Position numbers and translations under genes: made by a program | Source of the DNA: Symsagittifera roscoffensis | Taxonomy: Eukaryota > Xenacoelomorpha > Acoela > Convolutidae | DNA length: 64,000 nt | Direction: 5' to 3' | Assembly: GCF_963678635.1 (NCBI RefSeq) | Contig: NC_087064.1 | Location: 26,888,189 to 26,952,188, forward strand | Shown: positions 48,301 through 53,711 of the stretch, piece by piece | Numbering within the stretch: position 1 is the stretch's first letter | How the letters are laid out: every line of letters starts with the position of its first letter | The notes under the pieces: generated by a model | Database searches by the model: none | The model's input: only the letters and a program-made list of their open reading frames with translations | What the model was told of the DNA's origin: nothing

Positions 48301-50748
48301 TTTAGTAGTAGGTGAAAAACTATTCGGAAGAGCTACTAGCTATGCCCAATTTGGACTGACCGTGAATGCGGTTTGATTTGCTAATTTCCTGTTGTGATTT
48401 TAATAAAAGTTAAATAAAAAAGTATTTTTGCGGTTACTTTTGTAAAACTCAGGCCAGTTTCGGCAATTGGATTAAATGTTTTTGCACTCCACAAGTATTC
48501 ACACTCCAAAATAGAAATCGACTCCATAAGTTCAAACGTAAAAAAATATATATTTCACCTGCCCTCTAAACAGTTCCTAATTAAATAATCAAGCTAACTG
48601 TTCAGATTAATTTTCTGTTCGACTCTGTAATTACCCTGTATTGTTAACACCCCTGTTGTTTATTGGCTGTTAAGTGTACCAAAAGTGCAAAAAAGGCTAT
48701 ACAGGACAAACGGAACATTCAGGGCTTTGCCCTGATGTGCAAACAAATTTCTATACAATTTACGCAAGTATTTTTAACTTTAATTCAAGTCATCGACATC
48801 GTGGCCTTTTGAAAGCTATTGTTTCGATCACAGAAGGGAAAATTTTAGCTAGAAGCAATGGGGAATAAAAAAAATTTTCATTTCCTGCAAAAAACAGAAC
48901 CTTTAAAAAGATAGAAAAAAAAATAAAAATAGCTTTCGATTTGTATCGAGCTTCTAAACTAAAAAACAAAACGTTAACACATATGTTTAGTCGCTGCCGC
49001 ATTAAAAAAATCTTTTTATTCCTGAAAGACTCTTGCCGTATTTTAGTCCTTTAATGTTTTTTCAAAAGAATTTGTAAAGGTCATATATTCAATTTAAAGT
49101 GGAATCCTTTTGTTTTTATCGTATACTCAAATAGTTACCAAGAGGTTTGGGAGATGATTATGTAGATTTTGTTTTCTTAAAAGTATTCCCTTATTCAGTC
49201 AAAATGGCCCTTTTACCTGCGAAAATAATTTTTTTTCCATTTTAAGAATATTTTTATTCCAAAACGAGAAGTTTAAGGAATTGAAGTTGAGGTTTATTTT
49301 TTGTACAAATTTTTTGAAAATTATTAGTGGCAGGAATTGGTAATTGCTTTATCATCAATTTTTCAGAAAAAGTATCGAATTCAATTTATTGATACAAAAA
49401 AAAATTGAACTATTGAAATATATTTATTCCATTCCAAAAAAAACTCAAATGATGAATTTTCTGTTTTTTAAAATTTTGCTGGCACTGATGTAAATTTTTG
49501 TGTTGACCGACCAGTTAAAAGTATAATGGCTCACATTTCGCAACTAACAACCACTACAGTTCTCATATAAAATTAGGTTCACTGAAAAAATATGCTATAC
49601 CAAAAACTATGTAAGACAAAATAAAATGTAGACTGAGCTTTCAGTCTTTTGCCATGATACGAGTTCAAATTTTACCAGTTTATATAGGAAGGAGAGATTG
49701 TGGGTTTGTGCTGAAAATGTTAATGGCTTCAGTTAGCTAAATTTAGCGAAATTGCAGGTAATTTTTTTTGAAAAAATTATTAGAGAAATTGCCAATTTTG
49801 GGAACTTTGAAACATTTTGAACCAAAAAATGCGTTTTTCCGGCGTGCTACCATCTCAGTGTTGAAATTAAAATTAATTGAAGCAAAAGGTATTTCAGAAA
49901 ATAATTATGGTTAGTCAGTCAAATAGTACCAAGGAGGGCAAACAGAAATGAGGGCGGGGGAGGGGGTTGTTTCAGAATTCGTTTTGTGCTTTTCTACTGT
50001 GACAGATTGCTTTCTGACCTTTTACGAGAATCCATGATTTGACCGGGTATATCTCCTCGAACTCTTCGTTTTTTTGAACGCTCATTAAATTGTAGATTCC
50101 CAAAATTGTGACTGAGCCATTCTTGTCCTGCATCAAGTGAGTGACCCCTGTAGTCACACATGGATGACCTATTAGCTGACCTTTGACATATTGACCTGTG
50201 TGAACTTTGAATATTTTCAGCTGGTTGATTAAAATTTCAGAGAGATTTTCAACTCCGGTCGAATCAGACGACTTGCTTTTAGTCGCCACTGAACTTGTTG
50301 TTTTCCGAACTTGAACTTCGTTTTTTCCTTTTTTCTTTGTTCTGGCTTGGTGCTCCTGAATTGTTTTCGTTTGTGCAGACAAAATTTTGTTTTTCTCAAT
50401 TAACTCCTCTTTGGAAACACTTTTTCCCCAGTCGTACAAATTCCGAACTGCGTCGTGTACTAAGCTCGTCACGAGGTCATCCGAGTGCAAAACTGAAGCT
50501 AAACTGTCGAACTTGATTTTAAGGAACTCCAAAATTGCAGACGCCTTTTCTCTGTCAAAACCTCTCTCGACTGTTTCGATTTCGACTAGTTTTTGTTTCG
50601 ATTTTTGCTTGACTGATTCCATTAATGATTTGCGAAGGAGAGAATTTAAAGTCGAAATAGATTTCTCGCTTCTTTCGTCCGAACTTTTCGAAAGTTCGAG
50701 AAAGTCGGAGCGAATGTCAGGATTTAGAAACTCAATAATTACGTCCAT
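17806..50748 (-). CDS. TPR- and SET-domain protein, eight exons, interrupted by a 26-kb intron
   Basis: Proposed exons (minus strand): 50748-50019, 23692-23513, 23105-22844, 21541-21183, 20915-20758, 20327-20057, 19561-19295, 18317-17806. All have GT/AG borders, all phases match, and the sum is 2,739 nt (912 aa plus stop). The order fits invertebrate TPR-SET proteins related to the SMYD group. An N-terminal beta-rich region (aa ~195-245) runs into the EPFFK...GIRIDDPRDI block. TPR-like helices follow (from aa ~305), then a helical region. The SET N-half (VEFREIQGKGLGTLATKDI, aa ~513-532) has no MYND finger after it. The SET core follows (FFNHDDNPN, aa ~717; GEELTITY, aa ~744), then a helical tail. 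Known relatives methylate protein lysine; activity here is untested. Two deviations are visible: the usual NHSC cysteine is Asp, and the post-SET cysteines are absent. Joining exon 1 across the transposon is inference, but the sequence continuity is strong. Confidence 0.75.
19295..19561 (-). CDS. TPR-SET gene, exon 7 (SET core)
   Basis: Acceptor aacctcag, donor gtaaag, 267 nt. It encodes YAVKFNAFGSN, then GLWFEPSFFNHDDNPN and GNLLVARAATKIK. These match the SET core 'n.fg...', 'glw...S.fNHsC.pN' and 'g..+vRA.r.i..Ge'. Asn-His of the NHSC motif is kept, but Ser-Cys reads Asp-Asp. Confidence 0.85.
20057..20327 (-). CDS. TPR-SET gene, exon 6 (SET insert region)
   Basis: Acceptor gctttcag, donor gtgaat, 271 nt. 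It codes for a helical stretch (RKALQQTERNLDQILTDTVA) and the segment KAKEDFSLNAKLRGLYAGSK, comparable to the insert between the two SET halves in TPR-SET proteins. The open frame continues beyond the donor to 19941 but loses any resemblance there, supporting the splice. Confidence 0.75.
20758..20915 (-). CDS. TPR-SET gene, exon 5 (N-terminal SET block)
   Basis: Acceptor aattctag, donor gtatgc, 158 nt. It encodes NVEFREIQGKGLGTLATKDI followed by EKGELV, the classic SET opening (v.i..i.gkGrGlfAtrdI..GelV) that includes the cofactor-binding GKG.G turn. The MYND zinc finger of true SMYD proteins does not follow. Confidence 0.85.
21183..21541 (-). CDS. TPR-SET gene, exon 4 (helical region leading to SET)
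   Basis: Acceptor gttctag, donor gtatgt; 359 nt, phases 2 in and 1 out. It codes for helical repeat-like sequence (RLSKLTELGLLCSNISICLK, then CHHKAAIFARLVQFF) and ends EVADFIG. This corresponds to the 'adfiGpveir' strand that opens the SET domain in this family. Confidence 0.8.
21564..22322. repeat. Two-copy tandem duplication, period 380 bp
   Basis: About 379 bases starting aaacttttataaaccatact at 21564 are repeated from about 21943 with only a few differences (for example 'ctccataagg' against 'ctctataagg', and 'gattatcag' against 'gattattag'). Both copies carry the same 63-codon plus-strand frame (21678-21869 and 22058-22249). It lies within an intron on the opposite strand and shows no domain, so it is a passenger and not a gene. 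The high identity implies a recent duplication or an assembly artefact. Confidence 0.9.
22844..23105 (-). CDS. TPR-SET gene, exon 3 (TPR helices)
   Basis: Acceptor tgttttag, donor gtgata. It starts RTKGNQLFVQKKFELALAAY, a standard TPR helix pair (KGN.lF....y..Al..Y). The upstream Met at 23142 is out of phase with exon 2 and was not used. A Lys/Ser/Asp-rich insert with DDDD follows, then AQLLKAAGLLQWEVEKD. Confidence 0.8.
23513..23692 (-). CDS. TPR-SET gene, exon 2
   Basis: Acceptor gagtttag, donor gttagt; 180 nt, phase 1 in and out. It encodes EPFFKIFDSGDKGIRIDDPR followed by DILLC, the 'Pyfk...g..irvd.PsDi' block of TPR-SET proteins, and then an acidic linker. The frame stays open upstream to a Met at 23765, so a start here is formally possible. 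The family pattern argues for splicing from exon 1. Confidence 0.75.
24025..24130. repeat. Dispersed repeat with TTTTCTCGAG-like head (copy 2)
   Basis: aggcgcgattctaggatattctcgagagggagattc followed by 'gaccctttttgccgaccaaaaaaactttccgagctcccaaa'. It has the same phrase order as 16166-16300 and 51566-51720. It lies 260 bases from the 5' end of LTR element A. Confidence 0.55.
24388..24391. repeat. Candidate target-site duplication CCAT, left side
   Basis: CCAT directly abuts the TGGAACC start of the 5' LTR. The same four bases directly follow the 3' LTR at 44336-44339. Four bases can match by chance, but the position is exact at both ends. Confidence 0.5.
24392..24800 (+). repeat. 5' LTR of element A (409 bp)
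   Basis: Starts TGGAACCTGATC and ends GGACCTAACTCA, the shared limits with the 3' LTR. It carries a perfect 28-nt palindrome (24507-24534). Compared with the 3' copy it has many substitutions and about 30 extra bases (around 24635-24663, with agactagt twice). Its TATA-like position is weaker (ctgtaaaatattt, where the 3' copy has ctataaaatatt). Confidence 0.85.
24507..24534. repeat. Perfect 13-bp palindrome in the LTR
   Basis: GTGCTGAAATTAC, loop TT, GTAATTTCAGCAC. The same 28 bases occur unchanged in the 3' LTR (44074-44101) and in the LTR of element B (51972-51999), although the flanking LTR sequence has diverged. Confidence 0.9.
24803..24820 (+). promoter_or_regulatory. Candidate primer-binding site
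   Basis: Two bases after the 5' LTR end comes TGGTGCGACAATAAGTC. It starts TGG, as expected for pairing to a tRNA 3' CCA end. I could not assign the primer tRNA from memory. The T-loop-like complement (ctcgaa) just downstream is suggestive but not exact. Confidence 0.5.
24821..26053 (+). other. Long untranslated leader of element A
   Basis: About 1.2 kb without a coding frame between the PBS-like site and the first ATG of the gag region. It includes a repeated phrase, gatcatcRaggcttatcYttggatc, at about 25456 and 25514. Part of it is conserved in element B (52310-52990), so it is element sequence and not host intron. A leader of this kind would carry packaging or translation signals, but none is identifiable. 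Confidence 0.6.
26054..26476 (+). CDS. Element A ORF at the start of gag region (140 aa, very basic)
   Basis: First ATG frame after the leader. It is rich in Lys, Arg, Gln and Asn (for example KRQTIKRKIISKQRQ), with a Ser/Glu/Thr-rich middle and no recognised domain. It precedes a second short frame in the gag region. It could be a gag N-terminal (matrix-like) segment or an independent small protein. Element B has lost this region, so conservation cannot be judged. Confidence 0.5.
   Translation: MSFKNLGNKQTIVLHNCEIDNQKYDLVITPHTQTVGFIRTKRQTIKRKIISKQRQITRKRFSKNRNAFSESETNNLDELYKLKESINENCPIHDQLYFSDSETTSNSSKRGKRRIKKQYKHKQYTYIIGINQLDILIVIV
26495..27060 (+). pseudogene. Element A gag N-terminal segment (frameshifted)
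   Basis: ATG at 26495 opens an acidic start (SHTKSDESPDEEAVF) that hits a stop at 26552. A shift of one base near 26545 continues into about 170 open codons to a TAA at 27060. These have mixed hydrophobic and charged helices (FSKVFIEYFKSIQYHNSQRA). No domain is recognised by sequence. From its position it is probably the matrix-like part of gag. Confidence 0.5.
27061..28010 (+). pseudogene. Element A gag middle region, Thr/Pro/Gln/Asn-rich and broken
   Basis: Fragmentary open frames with low-complexity Thr/Pro/Gln/Asn content are interrupted by several stops and a run of C (27721-27730). A related piece of about 80 bp (27330-27405) is found displaced next to the truncated LTR of element B (52215-52305). 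The long minus-strand frames here are composition effects. Confidence 0.45.
28011..29072 (+). pseudogene. Element A gag: capsid-like region and CCHC zinc knuckle
   Basis: A Pro/Gln-rich start leads into a gag capsid region: VFTETDPEYSVEDYLNAV, then after a frameshift near 28400 the LIHRRTALIQTTLDGAAQKW block, then DWKRFKQEFSKMF and a helical dimerisation-like part. These are the usual marks of Ty3-type retrotransposon gag. At 29031-29072 there is C-X2-C-X4-H-X4-C, a nucleocapsid zinc knuckle, with a TGA (29043-29045) as the first residue after the second Cys. Apart from that TGA the frame is open from 28551 to 30578, so gag and protease share one frame. Confidence 0.8.
29145..30578 (+). CDS. 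Element A gag tail plus aspartic protease (477 codons open)
   Basis: Residues 20-200 are an Asn/Ser/Arg/Tyr-rich low-complexity tail with repeated SRNNSYNRS-type units, an RS-like, probably RNA-binding segment. Residues ~345-477 form the retropepsin-like domain. The active-site motif DSGAES is at residue 356 (nt 30210), followed by a middle part with TAQGS, then a HNIISIPFI block matching the second conserved 'iLG' strand. The stop is at 30576-30578. The frame is continuous with gag except for one TGA at 29043. The segment from 29736 onward is duplicated downstream. Confidence 0.8.
   Translation: MKKDQNLPNKNIYSKNSSGKLLPSNSNVSRNQSPYNSSYRGRSPEQRNSRNFSQKRHSRSNSQNNQNNYSRSNSNTTEFVSASSSHSIPRNRHYSNNRSRNSSYNRNRIYSHNRNRSYSNNRTQNYSNNRSRNNSYNRSNYNRSNDNYQNRSRNNSQNRNSSYNNRYRNYSQSPHRNNNRYPDSKHRYRSNTPKHQRHINQVQTNEETTSDPSGIDDTGSTKLQLNHINCESSDTESDTGNTISVNMKTVENDYELIIYEQPFTSHIYENQLELLQNYYIGPINHNTQTTQEVNEINTVIKPNKKDETQCSNTKHIYQNIQKEQPIEKIWTIPFLLESPRSKEFQPPDLEIDFLIDSGAESNIINIPTWNEIRTLHTNLTPLETSSKLATAQGSTLVNYGKIQLFLLPTRTIEQNKILNKPFKQTFHITDIKHNIISIPFITKYIPTKNILNSKIHIKDKYTKTKNTALTFFQRLNK
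29736..33164 (+). repeat. Tandem duplication of 1,715 bp inside element A
   Basis: 29736-31450 is repeated at 31451-33164. The copies are almost identical. I see one substitution (30484-30490 'accaaccaaa' against 'accaacaaaa') and one base less in an A run near 33066. The junction shares 'cac'. The unit contains the end of the gag tail, the protease and the first part of RT, so these are present twice. Inner frames 30685-30945 and 31100-31402 reappear at 32400-32660 and 32815-33099. Confidence 0.93.
31598..32293 (+). pseudogene. Second copy of the element A protease
   Basis: Duplicate of 29883-30578, 231 codons, with DSGAES intact. It starts at an internal Met because the gag part upstream is cut at the duplication junction. 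This copy lies next to the more complete RT. Confidence 0.85.
32294..33600 (+). pseudogene. Element A reverse transcriptase (with PR-RT linker)
   Basis: The linker region is followed by RT fingers (PLKPDAVFKKQRASKVPIHL and DILEQYEIISPV). A frameshift follows in an A run near 33066. Then come LAKGESLKIVLNARYLN, the palm with TTADMNSAYNQMPLDE (first catalytic Asp), the FNRLFYGIS block, and YLDDV at 33446-33460 (catalytic Asp pair). A stop (TAG, 33587-33589) breaks the frame where element B reads on through FLGHII. Order and motifs are Ty3/gypsy type. Catalytic residues are intact, but the frame is broken at least twice. Confidence 0.88.
33601..34374 (+). pseudogene. Element A RT thumb/connection and RNase H
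   Basis: RNase H motifs are present: YAMCNASSFGIGAALLQ, then RECTAIIYTLRE and LFTDHKP. The first catalytic Asp of the 'DAS' motif is Asn here (element B has Asp), and a TAG at 34054-34056 replaces a Tyr codon seen in element B. It is continuous with RT and precedes integrase. Confidence 0.85.
34375..36465 (+). pseudogene. Element A integrase with GPY/F-like tail
   Basis: The zinc-binding region reads KGHSGSEKTYSNFTQNFYFP then CTDFIICQLNK. The first Cys of the CxxC pair is Phe here, while element B has CNDCIICQ. In the core, SFDTKG gives the first Asp, and the DNGTEF block with the second Asp is crossed by a frameshift at ~35370. NGLVEGMNRSLQEYLR gives the Glu. The C-terminus (to 36465) has RKGPYQIIAK and the HRNNLLPYYP strand, the GPY/F module of Ty3-type integrases, then a Lys/Gln/Glu-rich tail. 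A TAG at 35333-35335 replaces a Trp codon. Confidence 0.88.
36466..37377 (+). other. Post-pol spacer of element A with hydrophobic frame and splice-acceptor-like site
   Basis: Little coding signal. A Phe/Ile/Leu-rich frame (37059-37298, 79 codons) is not kept open in element B and is probably a composition effect. At 37272-37274 a pyrimidine-rich tract (ctactccctctttgaaatat...) ends in CAG followed by gtgcgataattcaa. The same block with cctcctcag gtacgataattcaa occurs in element B at 58092-58094. This would suit a 3' splice site for a subgenomic mRNA reading the downstream ORFs. Confidence 0.4.
37378..37488 (+). CDS. Small single-span membrane protein of element A (36 aa)
   Basis: ATG to TAG, 36 residues: a short N-terminus with two Cys (CKC), then a continuous hydrophobic helix (AIITFALATILLILFI), then a charged tail ending KHKSSH. 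Element B has the same 36-residue protein, also intact (58168-58278), with seven or eight conservative or terminal changes. Being intact in both decayed elements suggests a real gene. It sits between pol and ORF3. I recognise no family. Candidate roles such as envelope accessory or membrane association are guesses. Confidence 0.65.
   Translation: MTLCKCVKKAIITFALATILLILFIEEFYNKHKSSH
37489..38630 (+). pseudogene. ORF3 of element A: Pro/Asn/Gln-rich pre-env protein (broken)
   Basis: A frame-shifted open region starts near 37500 with polar Pro/Thr/Gln sequence. It continues to a conserved block (PYTFKERHARFSEPLEPV, RQAPLSEP) and an Arg/Asn-rich piece (FIHSRRNRNFQTP), then Pro-rich spacers. The C-terminal part is folded-looking: LDWNTFVALPPLFGQHQE and NTIGYITFYNPYSGLSYTCIF, then TAA at 38628-38630. 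Stops and shifts occur near 38040-38200 and 38357. The stop overlaps the env start (ATG at 38618). Element B carries the same ORF at 58296-59449. I recognise no family. Confidence 0.6.
38618..41226 (+). pseudogene. Envelope-like glycoprotein of element A (broken)
   Basis: The ATG at 38618 overlaps the ORF3 stop and opens a short hydrophobic leader like a signal peptide (stop in copy A, open in B). The ectodomain pieces are Cys-bearing. They comprise a THYDC block (~38730), a block near 39220-39410 with IRLPCKNDQGYC, then PEDTC and a helical block (MSLSELETLHQLCELERTQI, ~39949). After these come the CYKR..FVDT..R..YFWDTAVPC block (~40170-40270), a helix-rich stem and a hydrophobic span near 40670-40790 followed by a second hydrophobic stretch and a polar tail. 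From memory of family patterns this resembles gB-like (class III) glycoproteins of chuviruses and their relatives captured by animal LTR elements. Multiple stops make it non-functional. Confidence 0.65.
41227..43019 (+). pseudogene. Post-env ORF of element A (about 590 codons, frame-broken)
   Basis: The ATG at 41227 (frame MSRQLGSLHRSNSHPANLQ) opens right after env. The first 200 codons are Pro/Ser/Thr/Asn-rich with an acidic block (TPDEFAESEPSPS). A folded-looking region follows: FKRKFPNHPFP, then TLHWTAYYHYTNPLCLPL, APRANDFAIEYYDHNIIRP and QLTEKFFIKTSYVFTL, with the open stretch to 42407. After a break it resumes at 42549-43019: GILRNYDPVTQMYLFCPITK, then LIPHEFITPIEILILEF, TIKALQLLWPLLQTK and the end FFPED. 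Element B has the same protein at 61188-62980. I recognise no family. The C-terminal part is compact and has few Cys. Its role is unknown. Confidence 0.65.
43020..43956 (+). other. 3' non-coding region of element A
   Basis: Non-coding sequence conserved with element B. It contains 'cccacgaagcagtaaaattcaa' three times in variants (43250-43325). A strongly conserved block of about 160 bp at 43490-43635 has aacccggttg-aaaaggaactatataataa and 'accggattaacccagc'. TATATAATAA resembles a TATA box. No convincing polypurine tract precedes the LTR; the nearest candidate is ggatggg. Confidence 0.5.
43957..44335 (+). repeat. 3' LTR of element A (379 bp)
   Basis: TGGAACCAGATCC to AACTCA, with TATA-like ctataaaatatt and the perfect palindrome at 44074-44101. 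By eye it is closer to the LTR of element B than to its own 5' LTR over the first 200 bases. CCAT follows directly. Confidence 0.85.
44336..50018 (-). other. Remainder of the 26-kb TPR-SET intron 1
   Basis: AT-rich non-coding sequence with no gene supported. The phrase 'tcagtgc..cttg..cagcaactggct' occurs at 45081-45108 and 48258-48286, and cagggctttgccctg at 48720-48734 matches 17498-17512, so dispersed repeats are present. The short frame 45354-45575 (-) has no domain and no homolog in the window. Confidence 0.6.
49972..50748 (-). CDS. TPR-SET gene, exon 1 (start codon; coding 50748-50019)
   Basis: The ATG at 50748 sits in a good context (gctaaaATGG). The exon codes for 243 residues before a donor G|GTCAGA at 50018. 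The open frame runs on to 49972 if unspliced. The first part is helical and Lys/Glu-rich. The last 60 codons (LKIFKVHTGQYVKGQLIGHP ... SVTILGIYN ... SWILVK) resemble the strand-rich N-terminal region of TPR-SET proteins that leads into a 'KePy.k...g..g.rvdhPsDi' block. Exon 2 supplies exactly that block in the compatible phase. Alternatively it is a separate single-exon gene of 258 codons. Confidence 0.75.
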   Translation of the reverse strand: MDVIIEFLNPDIRSDFLELSKSSDERSEKSISTLNSLLRKSLMESVKQKSKQKLVEIETVERGFDREKASAILEFLKIKFDSLASVLHSDDLVTSLVHDAVRNLYDWGKSVSKEELIEKNKILSAQTKTIQEHQARTKKKGKNEVQVRKTTSSVATKSKSSDSTGVENLSEILINQLKIFKVHTGQYVKGQLIGHPCVTTGVTHLMQDKNGSVTILGIYNLMSVQKNEEFEEIYPVKSWILVKGQKAICHSRKAQNEF

Positions 50749-51854
50749 TTTAGCAAATTTAAACCTAACCTAAATTGTTTTGTCAGAATTTTGGTTTTGA
50801 CGAAACGCCTAAGTTGTAGTTGTAGGCAAGTATTTGACAAAGCTCTGTTCTTGCATATCTATCAACTAAACTATTTTGTTATTTATTATTTTCGTTTCCT
50901 TGAGGGGTTAACCCAGCGATAGGTATAGGTGCATAGTGCTAGGGGCTGCTAAAGGTATTCTTGGACCTTATACTTCTATGTTTAAGCTTTGCCAATTTTT
51001 AAATGTCCAAATGAAATTTCGCTGTGAACACTGGGTGGAATAGCTTTACCTTCTGTTTTCTTTCTCCCCTTGTGGGTTTCTGGGTGCATAGTTATTCAAG
51101 CATTATACCTTTTATAGTATGAGGACAAAACCAATATTGTTAGAGCACACAGGCATGTTTCTTGGTAAATTAGATAGTTAGATTGAGCCGTTTTTATCAG
51201 AAAAGTAGCTGCCGGAATCAATTCGCCACCCACTCACAGACTTATTGACTGCTTCCACCCAATTCACTAATGGAACTTGACGGAAGCTTTTGACAGGCTT
51301 TTGTAAGAGTTGCATAGAAACTGGTCTTCAAAGGAGTTTTGGAGGACGAATTAAATTGATCAGAAAAGAACAAAAGAAACTCAGTGTATAAAAGAAAGAA
51401 GTTCAACGTCAAAGATCTCCCCTAAAAATTGAACTATTTAGCAAAAAAACTATAGATATGAGGCATGTCAAATATGATTACCATAAGTACCACAAAAACA
51501 TCAAAAGTAGCCGAATGATACGTGCCAATACAAATTCTTTTGTTTGAGCCGCAATGAGAAGAACCAGGGGCCGATCTAGAATTTTCTCGAGGGGGTGGAC
51601 TTTCAAAAAAATTTCAAAAATTTTGTCGACTTTTTTTGTTTCGACCAAATTGATTTTTCGAGCTCTCCCAAAGCACTAAAAAAGTCCCTGTTTTGTCCTA
51701 ATTTTCCGCGCGCAGGCAAAATTTGGAAAAAAGCCAAAAAGACGTTTCTAAGCACTTTTTGGAATATTTTGACAAAAAAATTGCGTTTTTTCGGCGCGCG
51801 CTCCACCCTCAAAATTAGTATAGATTGGCACCGAAGGCGCTTAGAAAAATTTAA
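50749..51854. other. Region upstream of the TPR-SET start codon
   Basis: Presumed 5' UTR and promoter region of the minus-strand gene. No TATA box or initiator is clear. A dispersed repeat copy (51566-51720) occupies the distal part, and element B starts immediately after. LTR sequence therefore lies about 1.1 kb from the start codon. Confidence 0.45.
51566..51720. repeat. Dispersed repeat with TTTTCTCGAGGGGGTGG head (copy 3)
   Basis: aggggccgatctagaattttctcgagggggtggactttc, then tcgaccaaattgatttttcgagctctcccaaa. This is the clearest copy of the family, the others being at 16166 and 24025. The following sequence to 51854 (ggcgcgcgctccaccctcaaaattagt) may be its tail, interrupted by element B. 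Confidence 0.6.
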
Positions 51855-52116
51855 TGGAACCAGATCCAAACCATAGCTTTTTATTGGTTATAATTTAGAT
51901 ATTTCATCTCTATAAAATATTAAAGACTAACCAATCACACTCCATAAAACTAACAACCCACTTATATGTGAGTGCTGAAATTACTTGTAATTTCAGCACC
52001 AGAGCAATTTGAATTGAACTTACAACTTAGTTGCTTTCTCCAAGAGACCGACTCGTAACAAAACCAGTATACTCTAGATTTATTGAGACTAAGAGATATA
52101 AGAGTAAGATTAAGAT
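51855..52116 (+). repeat. Truncated 5' LTR of element B
   Basis: Starts TGGAACCAGATCC and follows the element A 3' LTR closely up to 'agtaagattaagat', then diverges abruptly. It includes TATA-like ctataaaatatt and the intact palindrome at 51972-51999. The last ~120 bases of the LTR are missing. Confidence 0.85.
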
Positions 52117-53030
52117 ACATTCAATAATTATAATTAACCATAAAAAGAGAAGTCATTAAGCGACCGTGAAATGAATCTTAAATATATAAAGGTATACAGG
52201 GGCGGATTAAACAGTAAATAATAGTTTATTTCTACCCGATAGAACAGGAAATAATAGTTTAAACTCAACTCTCATACAACAAGAAAATCTAAATGGAACC
52301 CACGAATAAGACCTTTAGGAACAAAATAGCTTAGAACTAACCAAAAATAGATTAGACTTAGACAAAAACATTACCAAAAATGTTACACGACAAAATGTGA
52401 CTTAAAATCTCTCTACGACTCAATAGATCAGATCCATTATTCCGAACAATACGAGAATTACCCGGTAATTGAAAAAGACCTCGGACAAGAGACAATATAC
52501 GACTACAACGGAACTTACCCATAAGTTTCATGGTCGTACGGCAAAAGCCAACACAAACTTTTATATTTAGAGCTTTATTAGCTATGAATTTAGATTTTCA
52601 TTTGCAAACATAGTATCTTGAAGAAAATTCTTCACTGATAATTACAGGCACTAAACCTATTATTGTACAATAATGATTGATAAAAACATCCCTAGTCGTT
52701 TCCTTAAACCTGCAGTAAATTTAAAAAAGATATCTAGAAAAAAAATGTTTATTGAAAATAAAAACAAAATTATTTAGTAAACACACAAATTGTTAGTAAT
52801 ATATAAATCATCTCTTCATCTCAGCTTCATCACCTAAAACATAACAGCAAATCATAAACCCACTAACATCATCAAAGACTAATATACAAAATTTCAAATT
52901 AAATAAACCTTAACTTAATTTATAAAGGCCTCTCCGAATTCTTATTTCCATTTAACTTAAACCTTTTTAAACTTAACAGATCATCAAAGCTTTCCTTGGA
53001 TCTTTAATTCACTTTTACCTAAGTTAAATT
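52117..53030 (+). other. Rearranged leader of element B
   Basis: 52117-52310 replaces the LTR end and PBS. About 52215-52305 resembles element A 27330-27405 (gag middle), so internal sequence has been joined to the LTR. From ~52310 (cgaataagacct) to ~52990 it follows the element A leader (24828-25500) with indels. It ends at the deletion junction where leader is joined to the second half of the protease. Confidence 0.65.
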
Positions 53031-53711
53031 TTAACAAACCATTTAAACAAACCTTCCACATCCCAGATATGAACACAAAATTATTGGAATTCCATTCATC
53101 ACTAAAAACATACCAACCATCAATATATTGGACAGCAAAATTATTATAAAAGATAAATATACAAGAATGCATAACACCGCTTTAACATTCTTTCAAAGAA
53201 TGAACAAAAAAACACCATTCTTCTCAAAATTTTATCCCATTTATGTGAAGAAGGAAAACATCTTAAACCACTATGAATTTCAGATCAAACAAATTCATCA
53301 ATATGACAAAAATCAAAAGAGACAACACCTCTCTATGTCTGACCTTGAATTTAGACCAATTCACAAATTTTTTCGAGTATTAATTTCATCCATAAAATAC
53401 ATGAAAAACTCAAACTCTGACATTATTTCTCTACATGTAAATAATAATTCACCATAGAAAATAACCCTACCTCTAGGACTCCTAGGATATTGTGAAACTA
53501 ATGCAACGATCCTCCCACAAAAGAAGTAGCATATAGAGTGATTAATATATCACAACTATTAGATATATGACAATCCACAATTCTTGACGAAGAATTATCA
53601 ATAAATAATATAATAAGCAACAAAAAAAAAAACACAGAATATTTCACAAAAACACCTGATTTTGAACCAACTTTCAAAATATCACACTATACAGAACAAC
53701 AACAAAGATTC
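53031..53711 (+). pseudogene. Element B protease C-terminal half and PR-RT linker
   Basis: Starts in the stretch matching FKQTFHI of element A, then IIGIPFI and the FFQRMNK segment (open from 53128 to 53457). The DSGAES active site lies in the deleted part. It reads on into the RT linker with stops. Confidence 0.75.

Noticed and set aside
48674-48868. Frame starting MYQKCKKGYTGQTE as a GIY-YIG (Penelope-type) endonuclease remnant
   Set aside because: Only about 14 residues suggest the pattern; nothing else of the domain or of a Penelope RT is nearby.
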